Below are positions 35,953-45,136 of a stretch of 64,000 nucleotides of DNA, piece by piece; the stretch's first letter is position 1; each line of letters opens with the position of its first letter. The position numbers and the translations under genes are program-made. The DNA comes from SP5GCR1 sp965199685. Lineage in GTDB: Bacteria > Pseudomonadota > Gammaproteobacteria > Poriferisulfidales > Oxydemutatoraceae. Under the pieces are notes generated by a model, which worked only from the letters and a program-made list of their open reading frames with translations, was not told the origin of the DNA and ran no database searches. Location: assembly GCA_965199685.1 (NCBI GenBank), contig OZ241323.1, forward strand, positions 2,046,001 to 2,110,000, given 5' to 3'.

Positions 35953-36938
35953 GATTGTTGAAAATAGAACCGGCTACTTGTTTACCAGGTGTCAGACGAA
36001 ACTTCGCAGTCGGGATATAGCTGCGGATCTGGTGTTGTTCAAAAAACTGATGTCTTGCCACTGCTGTAGCCGACATCGGCTACCACTTCTTCGACCGGCA
36101 ATCCAAAACGTTCTTGTTGATATTGGATTCTCTGTGTGATGACATTGGTCTCATGACAGGCACCCGTGGTCACATGGCAATTGGTTATCACCCGGCTGGC
36201 TGCATCGGCACAATAATGCACCTTATGATATAACTTTCTTGGATACCCCTGACGATTGACTAAAGGTGCATCGCCGTCTACTTTACTCACATGCGTGCGG
36301 TTGCTGACTTTTTCTTTTACTGTTGCAGTCTGTGAGACTGCCTCTTTGCTTTGTTGCTTCTCATCCTTGACTTCTATTGCCTCTGCCGGCTGCTCTCGTC
36401 TCTCCAGTTTCCTTGCCGACGCATTCGCTTCAACTAAAGTCGCATCAGTTATGATCCGTTTCCCTTCAACTAATCCAGCCTCACGGCATTGTTCTACGAC
36501 ACGCTCAAATACCGCCTCAAAACATCCGACACCCAAGCGGTCGCGGATACGAGTTAAGGACGAGTGATCCGGCACCACATCACTCATAGTTAATCCGACA
36601 AACCAACGATAGCCGATGTTCATTCCGATCTCGTCGCACAGTTGACGATCCGATTTAATCCCATAGAGGTGTCCTAATATACAGATACGAAAAAATACCT
36701 CAGGGTCTATTGATGGTCCACCTTGCGTATCACTATAGAACCCTTTGGTTAATTGTTTGACAAAGCTCAAGTCTAAAACCTTATTAATACGCCTTAATAT
36801 GTGATAGCTAGGAATGAGTGCCTGATAGTCTATTTGGACAAATAGTTCAGGCTGAAAGTTATGAGTGCCTTGCATAAAAATCTCCGGTTGAATCAGCTGT
36901 CTATTTTCGCCTATATCAAATACTTTTTTAACAGTCCC
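35953..36938 (-). mobile_element. IS1182-type transposase remnant with MITE-like ends
   Basis: Frame from ATG 36875: FVQIDYQALIPSYHILRRINKVLDLSFV, GRPS-like PSIDPEVFFRICILGHLYGIKSDRQLCDEI, VPDHSSLTRIRDRLG and ITDATLVEANAS, typical of IS1182-family DDE transposases. After VVADVGYSSGKTSVF one extra T in a T-run near 36041 shifts the frame; the continuation FEQHQIRSYIPTAKFRLTPG is visible in another frame before truncation at about 35965. Upstream, the end GGGACTGTTAAAAAAGTA (36921-36938) equals the MITE terminus, making this family the likely source of the MITEs. Non-functional here. Confidence 0.8.
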
Positions 36939-37087
36939 ATGTTAGCCTTCCCCTACGGTGGGTATCGTTAATTTAGTGGAGCGTGGCGGTTGATTTTTTA
37001 CAATGTTGATACTTTTCAAAGACCTCATGATTATGTCTCAGTAATCCTTTATAATACAGAAATAAATTTGCATCTAAAACGACTATA

Positions 37088-38173
37088 ATGACAACCTTTC
37101 CTCCTATCTATGTTATTAATCTAAAACGTAATCCTGAGCGTAGGCTGTATATACAAAGACAATTAGATTCGTTTGGCTTGGAGTATCAGTTTGTCGAGGC
37201 TATTGATAAGTATGATTTGAAATCCGAAGTAGATCGCATGCGAGTTGCGCAAGCATTATGCATTGATGCATCCTTTATAGAAAACAAATATGCTAAGTTA
37301 GTTGATTATGCAAAAAAATATAGCGGTTCAGCTCTGGGTGCCCTCGCCATATTATTGAGTCATATCAAAATTTATGACCTAATGGTTAAAAATGATATTG
37401 ATCAGGTATGCGTACTGGAAGACGATACTAAGTTATTGCCGATTTTTCCTGAAATTCTTAAAATTGTCCTCAAACTAAAATGGGATATATTGCTATTTGC
37501 TAGTTTCTCTCCTATTCTTTTTGATATTTTAAGACAGAAAGAGAAGTCTACTAAACAGCATATTTATATTTTTTATAATAGATGTTTATTATATCTGAGG
37601 CGTCGAGTCAAGCATTCTAGTATCTTAAAGCAAAGGGCTTATCAAATAAAACATTTTTTGGAAAAGCATGGTATTGATTTTTTCCGTATATACCGTTCTG
37701 CACAACATCGAGAAACATTAAAACTTTTACTAAAAGAGTTTGGTATTGATCCTCATTTACATCCTAATCAATCGGAAAGTGTCGCAAAAATTCTTGAAGA
37801 ACATAACATCAGATTTGAGAGGATTAGGAAAAAGCGCGAGCGGACTGGACAAACTGTTGTAAGTGATGGTCTTTTAAATTTATATACTTCTACTCGGCTA
37901 GGCGTATTACCTAAGAAAACTAGCTTGCAATTCATAGCCAAAGATCATTATATTGCCGAACCAAGAACTGTTCCTTTGTTTGCTACAGCCTATTTAGTAA
38001 ATCAATCGGCTGCAATGAGATGGAAACGCAAAGCCCTTGCTCCCAACATTTCTCAGATAGATGAAATTCCCTGGCTTTTATACGCAAAGGAGCAAGTTAA
38101 GTTAAGAATAATAACTCCACCTTGTGCAACCGCTAGATATAATTATCTTGTATATAGTGTTCGCCGTCAGTAA
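37088..38173 (+). CDS. glycosyltransferase family 25, copy 1
   Basis: 361 aa, LPS-type glycosyltransferase of family GT25. YVINLKRNPERRLYIQRQLDSFGLEYQFVEAID at the N-terminus, LGALAILLSHIKIYDLMVKN and VCVLEDDTKLLP (the acidic EDD donor site) in the middle, TAYLVNQSAAMRWKRKALAP and IDEIPWLLY near the end. The insertion between about residues 140 and 250 is longer than in most GT25 enzymes. Tandem with copy 2. It likely adds a hexose to LPS or another surface glycan. Confidence 0.85.
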   Translation: MTTFPPIYVINLKRNPERRLYIQRQLDSFGLEYQFVEAIDKYDLKSEVDRMRVAQALCIDASFIENKYAKLVDYAKKYSGSALGALAILLSHIKIYDLMVKNDIDQVCVLEDDTKLLPIFPEILKIVLKLKWDILLFASFSPILFDILRQKEKSTKQHIYIFYNRCLLYLRRRVKHSSILKQRAYQIKHFLEKHGIDFFRIYRSAQHRETLKLLLKEFGIDPHLHPNQSESVAKILEEHNIRFERIRKKRERTGQTVVSDGLLNLYTSTRLGVLPKKTSLQFIAKDHYIAEPRTVPLFATAYLVNQSAAMRWKRKALAPNISQIDEIPWLLYAKEQVKLRIITPPCATARYNYLVYSVRRQ

Positions 38174-38216
38174 TGCTTTATCATACAGAAGCAAATTCTT
38201 AGTTGAACCAACTGTC

Positions 38217-39278
38217 ATGGCAACCCTTCCTCCTGTCTATGTTATTACTCTAAAGCGTACTCCAGAGCGTGGGTTGCATATACAAAGGCAATTGGATGCG
38301 CTCGACTTAGAGTATGAGTTAGTAAATGTAGATTATATTGACAAATATGAAATGAAATCCAAGGCATATCGCATGTGGCTTGCAAAATCACTGGGCATTG
38401 ACCAATCCCTTATAGAAAACAAATATGCTGCGATAGTTGATCATGCGAAAACCAAGCAAGACGAAAATTGGGAAAATGACAACCTAGGTAGTCTCGCTAT
38501 CGCATTAAGCCATGTCAAAATTTATGATTTGATGGTGAGAGATGGTATTGGTTGGGCCTGCATACTGGAAGATGATGCTACATTATTACCGACTTTTTCC
38601 GAGATTCTTAGAATTGCTCCCAAGCTGGAATGGGATATACTGCTACTTGTCAATCAGCCTACCAATTATTACCCCTTAAAATATTTGATAAAGAGAAGGC
38701 CTATTAAACGTTTATTATCTAGATATTTATTGTCCTTAGGCTATTTAGTTAATAACTTTAGTGCCAAGCAAAGAGCATATCAAATAAAACACCTATCAGA
38801 AGATTACGGAATTGATCCCCATCTATATCCTAGGCAGTTGGAACGTATCATAGAGGTGTGTAAAGAATACAACATAAGGTATAAAGAGATTGTGAAAAAA
38901 GTCTTACTGGCAAAACTTCGTTCACCTTGGATTGATTTCAGCTATTGTGAGAAGATGTATAGAAAATTGTATGAAGCTCTAGAATTTCATACTGTCATTC
39001 AATTCGGTGCATTGCCTGAAAAAAGTAGTCTGCGACCATTAAACGAGCATCATTGTATCGCCAAGCCGAAATATCCGCCTTACTCAACTACAGGCTATTT
39101 AGTAAATCAAAAGGCTGCAATGAAGTGGAAACGCAAAGTTCTTGCTCCCAACATCACGGCAATAGACGAGATTCCTTGGGGGCTGTATAAAAATGAGCAA
39201 GTGAAGTTGCGAATAGTTACTCCACCTTGTGCAACTGCTACTTATAGGTATCTTAGATTTAGCACTCGCCGTTGCTAA
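38217..39278 (+). CDS. glycosyltransferase family 25, copy 2
   Basis: 353 aa from ATG 38217 (MATLPPVYVITLKRTPERG). GSLAIALSHVKIYDLMVRDGIGWACILEDDATLLPTF and TGYLVNQKAAMKWKRKVLAP..IDEIPW confirm GT25. 43 bp after copy 1, with a related leader. Immediately downstream the leader and the first codons of a third copy are seen. Confidence 0.85.
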   Translation: MATLPPVYVITLKRTPERGLHIQRQLDALDLEYELVNVDYIDKYEMKSKAYRMWLAKSLGIDQSLIENKYAAIVDHAKTKQDENWENDNLGSLAIALSHVKIYDLMVRDGIGWACILEDDATLLPTFSEILRIAPKLEWDILLLVNQPTNYYPLKYLIKRRPIKRLLSRYLLSLGYLVNNFSAKQRAYQIKHLSEDYGIDPHLYPRQLERIIEVCKEYNIRYKEIVKKVLLAKLRSPWIDFSYCEKMYRKLYEALEFHTVIQFGALPEKSSLRPLNEHHCIAKPKYPPYSTTGYLVNQKAAMKWKRKVLAPNITAIDEIPWGLYKNEQVKLRIVTPPCATATYRYLRFSTRRC

Positions 39279-39280
39279 CA

Positions 39281-39328
39281 CTTTAACACAGGAATAAATT
39301 CCTTATCTCAAGCACCATAATGGCAACC
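39281..39328 (+). pseudogene. start of a third GT25 copy, cut by IS3
   Basis: The GT25 leader is repeated and followed by ATGGCAACC (39320-39328), the first three codons of copy 2. The next base begins the IS3 left end TGACCTTGCCCC. Confidence 0.75.
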
Positions 39329-40109
39329 TGACCTTGCCCCTCAAAACTGGGCCGTGCCAAAATGAGATTTCCGGTTAAATTAGTAAACAACAGGAGGTTT
39401 TAATATGAAGAAACGATATACACCAGAGCAACATTAGAGCGATCAAATCACACGAGGCCGGTCGGACGATAGAGCACATCTGCCGAGAACTGGGTATAGC
39501 TCATGGCACCTTTTACAACTGGCGTAGCAGATATGCTGGGCTAGAAGTCAATGAGGCGAAGCGACTAAAGAGCTTTGAAAAAGTAGTCGGTGAGCAAGTC
39601 CTTGAAATCAAAGCCCTAAGGACATGCTGTCAAAAAAGTGGTGACTCCGGCCAGCAAAAGACGCGTTGTGCAAGACTTAAAGACCAAGCATGTTAAGTGA
39701 GAGGCGCAGTTGTAAGATGGTCGGAGTCAGCCATAGTAGTTATCACTACTAAGCACACCCTAGAGATGATACGGAGATTAGAAGTCGCGTGTGCAAGTTG
39801 GCAAGTCAATATCCACGCTATGGCTATTTACTACTCTGCCGTTTGCTAAGAGCAGAAGGCTGGGTGGTAAATAAAAAGCGGGTCTATCGCATCTATAAGG
39901 AAGAGCGACTGCAAGTGCCAAAGCGAAAGCGCAACAAGCTCATCCGCACCCGGCAACCGCATACCCTGCCTGAACAGGTGAATTGTCGCTGGTCAATGGA
40001 CTTTGTCAGTGACCGGTTAAGCGATGGCAGGGCGTTTAGGATACTCAATGTGATGGACGATTGCAGTCGTGAACTGGTTGGTCAATGCATCGGTTTTTCG
40101 ATTGGCAGT
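39329..40109 (+). mobile_element. IS3-family element, left part (orfA broken, orfB truncated)
   Basis: Left end TGACCTTGCCCCTC, leader with AACAGGAGG, then ATG AAG AAA CGA TAT ACA CCA GAG CAA CAT and a stop. The orfA frame (KSHEAGRTIEHICRELGIAHGTFYNW.., ..NEAKRLKSFEKVVGEQVLEIKAL) is recoverable only with shifts. OrfB begins within 39789-40109: YPRYGYLLLCRLLRAEGW, NKKRVYRIYKEERLQV, CRWSMDFVSDRLSDGRAFRILNVMDDCSRE, the rve core. It is cut after IGFSIGSQ and joined to the leader of the next fucosyltransferase gene. Confidence 0.85.
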
Positions 40110-40177
40110 CAAAAATCAAAAAATGATACAATATGATACAATATGTTGCCTACAAAAAGCTGGTTTATTCAACAATA

Positions 40178-41337
40178 ATGCTTCCTAGAATTGCTAATTA
40201 CTTTCATATACTTAAAGCTAGAATCATAGTTGCTTATGCTTTATTTCATGTATTTAAAGCGTACTCCGGTGTTTATCGCGGACGCATCTGGAGAAAGTTG
40301 AAAAAAACATAGCGTTTTTAATAAAGCACCCAGTGATTTGTTTCAATCAAGGATTCCCCGTGAAAATAGGTTTTAAGCATGAATATGCAAAAGTCAAAAA
40401 AGTAATAGCAATTAACTATACAAACTTTCTCAAACAGTATATTGCACATCGCAAAACCCCCATGGCAGATTATGTTTATGCGATAACGGCGCACTCTGCG
40501 ATGGGAAGTTATTTTTTTAGGCTAATTGGAGTGGCTTGGTTATGTGAAAAACTAGGCATTAATGTAAAGTTCACTTTTTCCAATACTTGCTTTGGTAATA
40601 GCGATTTGTTTGAGAATTCTGTTTTGAATAATGCGAAGGCATGCCATCCAGAGAATTTTACAAAATTAAAAAAACCTCTAATAACCTTAGAGTATAGTCG
40701 CCTATGGGAAGAATTCGCTAAGCATAAAATTTCCAGTGAATACGGATATAAAATAATCTCAAAACTATCTATCAAGCAGGAAATACAACAGCAAGCGGAC
40801 CAATGGAGCGATGCAAATATCAAAGGAGCATGTGTAGGAGTGCATTACCGTCAAACTGATGCTATCCAGAGAAAAAGAGTAATTAGCATAGATAGCTATA
40901 TCGATTATCTTAAACAAGTACTAGATGACCATTATCAGATCTATGCATGTTCGGATAATGTACAGTTCATTGAGACGATACATAAAGAATTTTTCGGTAG
41001 AGTGGTTAGCAGAGATATAACACGGTCTAAGGATGGGCGATCATTACATCGTCACGAACCTTACGCTGGACATCAACAAAGGCAAGATGCTTTGATTGAT
41101 ATTTTAACATTGGCAAAGTGCAAAATGATTTATACTGTGGGTTCTCGTTTTATAGATACTATTAGGTTCTTTAATCCTGAAATAAAAATCGTTTCTCTGA
41201 ATACACCAAATCTGCATAAAAAAAATCCAAATTATATGCCTGTTCCTCGGATGGATCTTGTGCATAAAGCGCATGCAGATACTACTTGGAAGGAAGGGCT
41301 TCATTATGATAAGTTGCCCCATTATATTGAAAAATAG
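40178..41337 (+). pseudogene. fucosyltransferase-like gene (family 1b) with A-run frameshift
   Basis: ATG 40178 (MLPRIANYFHILKARIIVAYALFH) runs in frame to a TAG at about 40309. From 40333 a second frame (MICFNQGFPVKIGFKHEY..) continues to 41337 with intact VGVHYRQTDA, IYACSDNVQFIETI, RDITRS and RQDALIDILTLAKCKMIYTVGSRF. The shift lies in a run of seven A where the paralogue at 31365 has eight. It may be a decayed gene, or it may be rescued by slippage on the A-run. It sits inside the broken IS3 element. Confidence 0.75.
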
Positions 41338-41480
41338 AATCGCCGATTGAACCAGTAGGTCAATCGGCGTGACATAGTGCAGAACCTTTTGCGCCATATA
41401 ATTACGCACACCACATGATAGGAACGGACTATTCCCCTCCTGTGGAGGGGTGGCAGGCGGAGCCTGACGGGGTGGTGTTT
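41328..41480. repeat. MITE-like repeat, copy 13 (interior only)
   Basis: TCGCCGATTGAACC / GGTCAATCGGCG stem at 41339-41369, then CCCCTCCTGTGGAGGGG and GCAGGCGGAGCCTGAC. The family ends are missing. Confidence 0.7.
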
Positions 41481-41511
41481 TGCGTACCCACCATCAATAC
41501 ATTTATCTATT

Positions 41512-42177
41512 TTATTTGTAGTTAGACCTTGCCAAAGACAACACCGACCAGTTGTTTTGCTTTGCGTGCTTCATTAGTGCTGCATCACCGTTGACCACCA
41601 CAGGACGATCAACCCACGACAAAAGCGGCAGATCATTAACAGAGTCGCTATAGAACCAGCTGTTTTGATAGTCTGCTTCGTTTTCGTTTAACCATTTTTG
41701 CAAGCAGATTATTTTACCTTCCCGAAAGCAAGGCACGCCCGATATGGCTCCAGTAAAACATCCATCTTTTAACTCAGGCTGCGTAGCAATCATCGTTTCT
41801 ATACCGAACATTTTGCCTATTGGTTCAGTGATAAACGAATTGGTAGAGGTGATAATTGCCGTGAAATTACCCTTGTCTTGGTGTCGTTGCACAAGTTCTA
41901 TCGCTTCGGTTGTAACCATCGGCTCTATTTTTTCCACTAAAAACTGTTCACGCCATTGCATCAGTTGCGGCATCGTATTTTGTGCAAGTGGTTGCAATAC
42001 GAATTTAATATACTCCGTCATATCAAGTTCGCCGCGTTGATATGCATCAAAGAATTCGCGATTGCATTTTTTATAGTTCGCATCTACTGCACCGATTTCG
42101 CATAGAAATTGCCCCCAGCTGAAATCGCTGTCGCCGTCTAAAAGCGTATGGTCTAAATCAAATAATACCAAGTCCAT
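41512..42177 (-). CDS. HAD-IB family phosphatase (SerB-like)
   Basis: 221 aa. Motif I FDLDHTLLDGDSDFSWG, motif II IITSTNSF, motif III FREGKIICLQKWL and motif IV WFYSDSVNDLPLLSWVDRPVVVN are those of the HAD subfamily IB, which includes phosphoserine-type phosphatases; the substrate is uncertain. Divergent from rppH, a common neighbourhood in gammaproteobacteria. Part of this gene is duplicated as a scar at 31.1-31.25 kb. Confidence 0.9.
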   Translation of the reverse strand: MDLVLFDLDHTLLDGDSDFSWGQFLCEIGAVDANYKKCNREFFDAYQRGELDMTEYIKFVLQPLAQNTMPQLMQWREQFLVEKIEPMVTTEAIELVQRHQDKGNFTAIITSTNSFITEPIGKMFGIETMIATQPELKDGCFTGAISGVPCFREGKIICLQKWLNENEADYQNSWFYSDSVNDLPLLSWVDRPVVVNGDAALMKHAKQNNWSVLSLARSNYK

Positions 42178-42242
42178 GATGTTGATAAAATATCTATATA
42201 AAATCGTATTATTATATGTGGTTTGCAGATTGAAATAGATTC

Positions 42243-42689
42243 ATGTTAGACGAAAATGGATATAGGCTGGGTGTGGGAATGATTATCCGCCACCACAATG
42301 GCAAAATACTGTGGTGCAAACGCAAGGAGATCAATGCATGGCAATTTCCCCAAGGCGGCATAGAGTCAGACGAAACACCTGAGGTGGCAATGTGGCGAGA
42401 ATTGCAAGAGGAAACCGGCTTGCTTACCCAGCATGTGCGTTTGGTGCGGACGACCAACCAATGGTTGTACTATGAATTCCCCGAAAAGTTAAAAATGAAC
42501 TATACAGGACAGAAGCAAATTTGGTTCTTGTTGGAATTGTTGACAGATGACAGTGATATCAATTTAACAGTAGCAAACGAATTTGACCAATGGTGCTGGG
42601 TGGATTGGTGGTATCCACTTCAAGATATCGTGGCTTTTAAGCGGGAAATCTATAAACAAGTGTTGGAGCGTTTTGCGTCTGCCGAATGA
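42243..42689 (+). CDS. rppH: RNA pyrophosphohydrolase
   Basis: 148-aa Nudix enzyme that removes pyrophosphate from mRNA 5' ends and triggers decay. MLDENGYRLGVGMIIRHHNGKILWCKR, WQFPQGGIESDETPEVAMWRELQEETGL (Nudix box) and WLYYEFPEKL..YTGQKQIWFLL are diagnostic of RppH. Slightly shorter than the enterobacterial enzyme at the C-terminus. Divergent from the HAD gene. Confidence 0.95.
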   Translation: MLDENGYRLGVGMIIRHHNGKILWCKRKEINAWQFPQGGIESDETPEVAMWRELQEETGLLTQHVRLVRTTNQWLYYEFPEKLKMNYTGQKQIWFLLELLTDDSDINLTVANEFDQWCWVDWWYPLQDIVAFKREIYKQVLERFASAE

Positions 42690-42732
42690 GGTATCTACGT
42701 TTAAGTCAGTGTAAGCGCAAAGTAGAAATGTG

Positions 42733-43000
42733 GGGCTGTTGAAAATAGAACCGCCGTTTGTTGCAAATAACCGTTCCTTGTTGCAGTAGCACAAGGAACG
42801 TTAGGTTATACAAAATTTAGCTATTTATGGCTGTTAGAAATAACACGAATAACAAAGACAAACGGCGTAACATTGTGCAGAACCTTAACATGGGTATGTA
42901 GGTCGGACAAGCTAAGGCTTGCCCTAAATGGTGGGCATGCAAAAAGCCACCCTCGTCAAGCTACGCCTGCCACCGTCCAGAGACTGTAATCTGCATACGT
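42733..43000. mobile_element. MITE-like repeat, copy 14, with an extra hairpin
   Basis: GGGGCTGTTGAAAATAGAACCGCCG at 42733, then a strong hairpin CGTTCCTTGT / ACAAGGAACG (42773-42801) not seen in other copies, then family-type sequence with GTCAAGCTACGCCTGCC. The interval 42690-43063 holds no gene. Confidence 0.65.
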
Positions 43001-43063
43001 AGCTATATAATTCTCGTTTTGAGGGTTGGATAGTGATTTAAGAATATTACTCCATTTTTAGTT

Positions 43064-44515
43064 TCAATTTTTGGCGGAACTTTTGCTTCCACTTCCGGGT
43101 ATCCTTTTTCCTATACCTCTAATAATGGTGGGTACAAGCCGAGAGCTATATCCCGCTATAAAAGACCACACATATAATTTTGCTAAATCTGAATTGGTAC
43201 ACAGGGAACATAGTTCCTTACATGATAAGCACTCCGAAAATTTAGGAAACATTCTTATGCTTGGGTCCACGGTAATCAAGCCAAAGTTGCCGGCAAATAT
43301 TAGCATTAACACTAAAGCAAAGGTTCCACCTATCAATGCAGGAGTCATATAGTGATAGCGAAAAAAACCTTCCGCTATTTTTGATTGCTCTTCCTCAGTT
43401 GTGTCTTTATATTTTTGAATGGCTCCAATAAGTCCGCCGCCTAAGCCTAGAATAGCCACGCCGATGGGTATATGCCAATCTCCATTAGTGCAACCAAATA
43501 ATGTTATAAGAGCTACAAGAAAGAAAAAAAGCGCAAATGCTACTTTGGTTGCCATTAACTTTTCCCTCATTAACGTTTCCTCATTTTTAGGATCGTATGC
43601 AGAGTTAGTTTCCATGCTCATGCCAATGAACTTTCCTATGGCTTTTGATACTTCTGGGGTTCTAAGATATCCGTATGATTTATGGCTCAGATAGTCATGA
43701 GGCCAATCATTTAAGACTATTTGATCGACAATTCCTATGCCTTTACTGTTGCTTTCATAATCATCCTCTAGGCAAGGATCTACACATACTGGGTCAGACA
43801 TATCTGAAAAATTAGTCCACTTTTTTACATTATCTGGCACTGATAGTTTATTCTCTCCTCTAAGCTCTTCGATACGCTCTGTGATAAACGGAAGTCCTAG
43901 AGGAGATCCCATTGTTATAAAATGCTCAATAGTAAGTTCTTCTCCCTCGCGCGCAAGTTGACATAAAACATCGTATGCAATAATCGTGCCCATAGAGTGG
44001 GAGATAAGCATGATTCTTTTATCTTTATGTTTCTCCAGCTCACTCTTGAGGCATTCTTGCAATTTGGTTCGTATATTTTCATCGTTATAATATGCGTATA
44101 AATCCTTTAGTTTTTCTTCCATGACTTCGTTTGAGACTACGCCTCCAGTAAGCTTCACTATTACCTCAGTAATATCTCCCACTAAATCACGCATCTGGAT
44201 TCTCATGTCTACTCTCATTCTTTCTATAGTGCTTGGTTTGTATGATTGTATATCTCCCTTATTAGCAGGCTGATAATGATCTTTACTTTGCTTCAATTGT
44301 TGTAGTGTAAGAATACGATTTTCTCCCATTAAATCATTCCAATACACCATAGAGAAGTTTAACTGGGATGGAGAAATATCATCTGCTTTATATTTTCGCG
44401 TATTGTAGTTTAATCCTTCGCAGATAGCTGCTTTCCACCATTTGGTCAATGTGGGTTTCTGGGGTTTCCTAGCTAAACCATGGATACCTATAATTATGGA
44501 TTGTTTTACTGGCAT
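43064..44515 (-). CDS. membrane-anchored alpha/beta hydrolase, copy 1
   Basis: 483 aa. N-terminal hydrolase domain: IIIGIHGLARKP (oxyanion HG), MLISHSMGTIIAYDVL (nucleophile Ser in SHSMG, near residue 188), NFSDMSDPVCVDP (probable acid) and LSHKSYGYLRTPEV (probable His). From about residue 325 there are four hydrophobic segments (VAFALFFFLVALITLFG, GVAILGLGGGLIGAI, TPALIGGTFALVLMLIFAG, LYVWSFIAGYSSRLVPTII), an unusual membrane tail. No signal peptide. It is likely a lipase/esterase or phospholipase-like enzyme acting at the membrane. Near-identical copy at 47958. Confidence 0.75.
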   Translation of the reverse strand: MPVKQSIIIGIHGLARKPQKPTLTKWWKAAICEGLNYNTRKYKADDISPSQLNFSMVYWNDLMGENRILTLQQLKQSKDHYQPANKGDIQSYKPSTIERMRVDMRIQMRDLVGDITEVIVKLTGGVVSNEVMEEKLKDLYAYYNDENIRTKLQECLKSELEKHKDKRIMLISHSMGTIIAYDVLCQLAREGEELTIEHFITMGSPLGLPFITERIEELRGENKLSVPDNVKKWTNFSDMSDPVCVDPCLEDDYESNSKGIGIVDQIVLNDWPHDYLSHKSYGYLRTPEVSKAIGKFIGMSMETNSAYDPKNEETLMREKLMATKVAFALFFFLVALITLFGCTNGDWHIPIGVAILGLGGGLIGAIQKYKDTTEEEQSKIAEGFFRYHYMTPALIGGTFALVLMLIFAGNFGLITVDPSIRMFPKFSECLSCKELCSLCTNSDLAKLYVWSFIAGYSSRLVPTIIRGIGKRIPGSGSKSSAKN

Positions 44516-44677
44516 GATATATCTCCTATAGTTGAGTCATATTTTTTCAAGTACCAATTCTAGCTTATTTGGCACAGGATGTTAGCATTTGTACGGATTT
44601 CAATACCGCGATAAAGAACCGAAACAATTGTAATGTCTTATATTACAGCATACTCATATAATTTGGGGAAGCCTAAA

Positions 44678-44745
44678 AATGAGAAAGCATCAGATTGCAC
44701 TGATAATTTGCTCTTGTGTAAATCGTTTCTTTATTTTGAAACTTT
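44678..44745 (-). mobile_element. IS3 left-end remnant (orfA start) upstream of hydrolase copy 1
   Basis: On the minus strand: AGTTTCAAAATAAAGAAACG.., encoding KKRFTQEQIISAI, the N-terminus of IS3 orfA, followed by a stop. The stretch 44516-44677 is the hydrolase leader, shared with copy 2. Confidence 0.7.
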
Positions 44746-44950
44746 GGAGCTGTTGAAAAAGTACTGTCATCGCACAAACGCAATCGCTTGCGCCACTTGG
44801 TTTTGGTTTCCATAAACGAAATGAATGAATGGATTGTTTTTGCAGGCGCAACGCGTTAGGGCAGACAATTAGAAATGCCGATTGACCTACTGGATCAATC
44901 AGCGGCTTTATTTTGCCCCTACAGTGTATGAAATACTTCTTCAACAGTCC
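44746..44950. mobile_element. MITE-like repeat, copy 15
   Basis: GGAGCTGTTGAAAAAGTAC at 44746 with the inverted end ATACTTCTTCAACAGTCC ending 44950. It interrupts the IS3 left-end remnant. Confidence 0.85.
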
Positions 44951-45136
44951 TACATAACCCAAACCGCTGTGCGCCTCCCGTTCCCTTTCGTCAGAGGAGA
45001 ATATCAATCAAACACAATGTTTCCGTACATCTCATACCGTTTGTCGGATATTTACTACCGTTCATCCAAATGTTTTTTCGGCATATTGAAGACTGATCCA
45101 AACTATGGTTTTTAACTAAACTTGAGGAGATTTATC

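Noticed and set aside
43064..44515. Toxin-immunity (type VI effector) pair reading of hydrolase and small exported protein
   Set aside because: Order and spacing do not fit an effector-immunity pair, and no secretion apparatus or adaptor gene is in the window.
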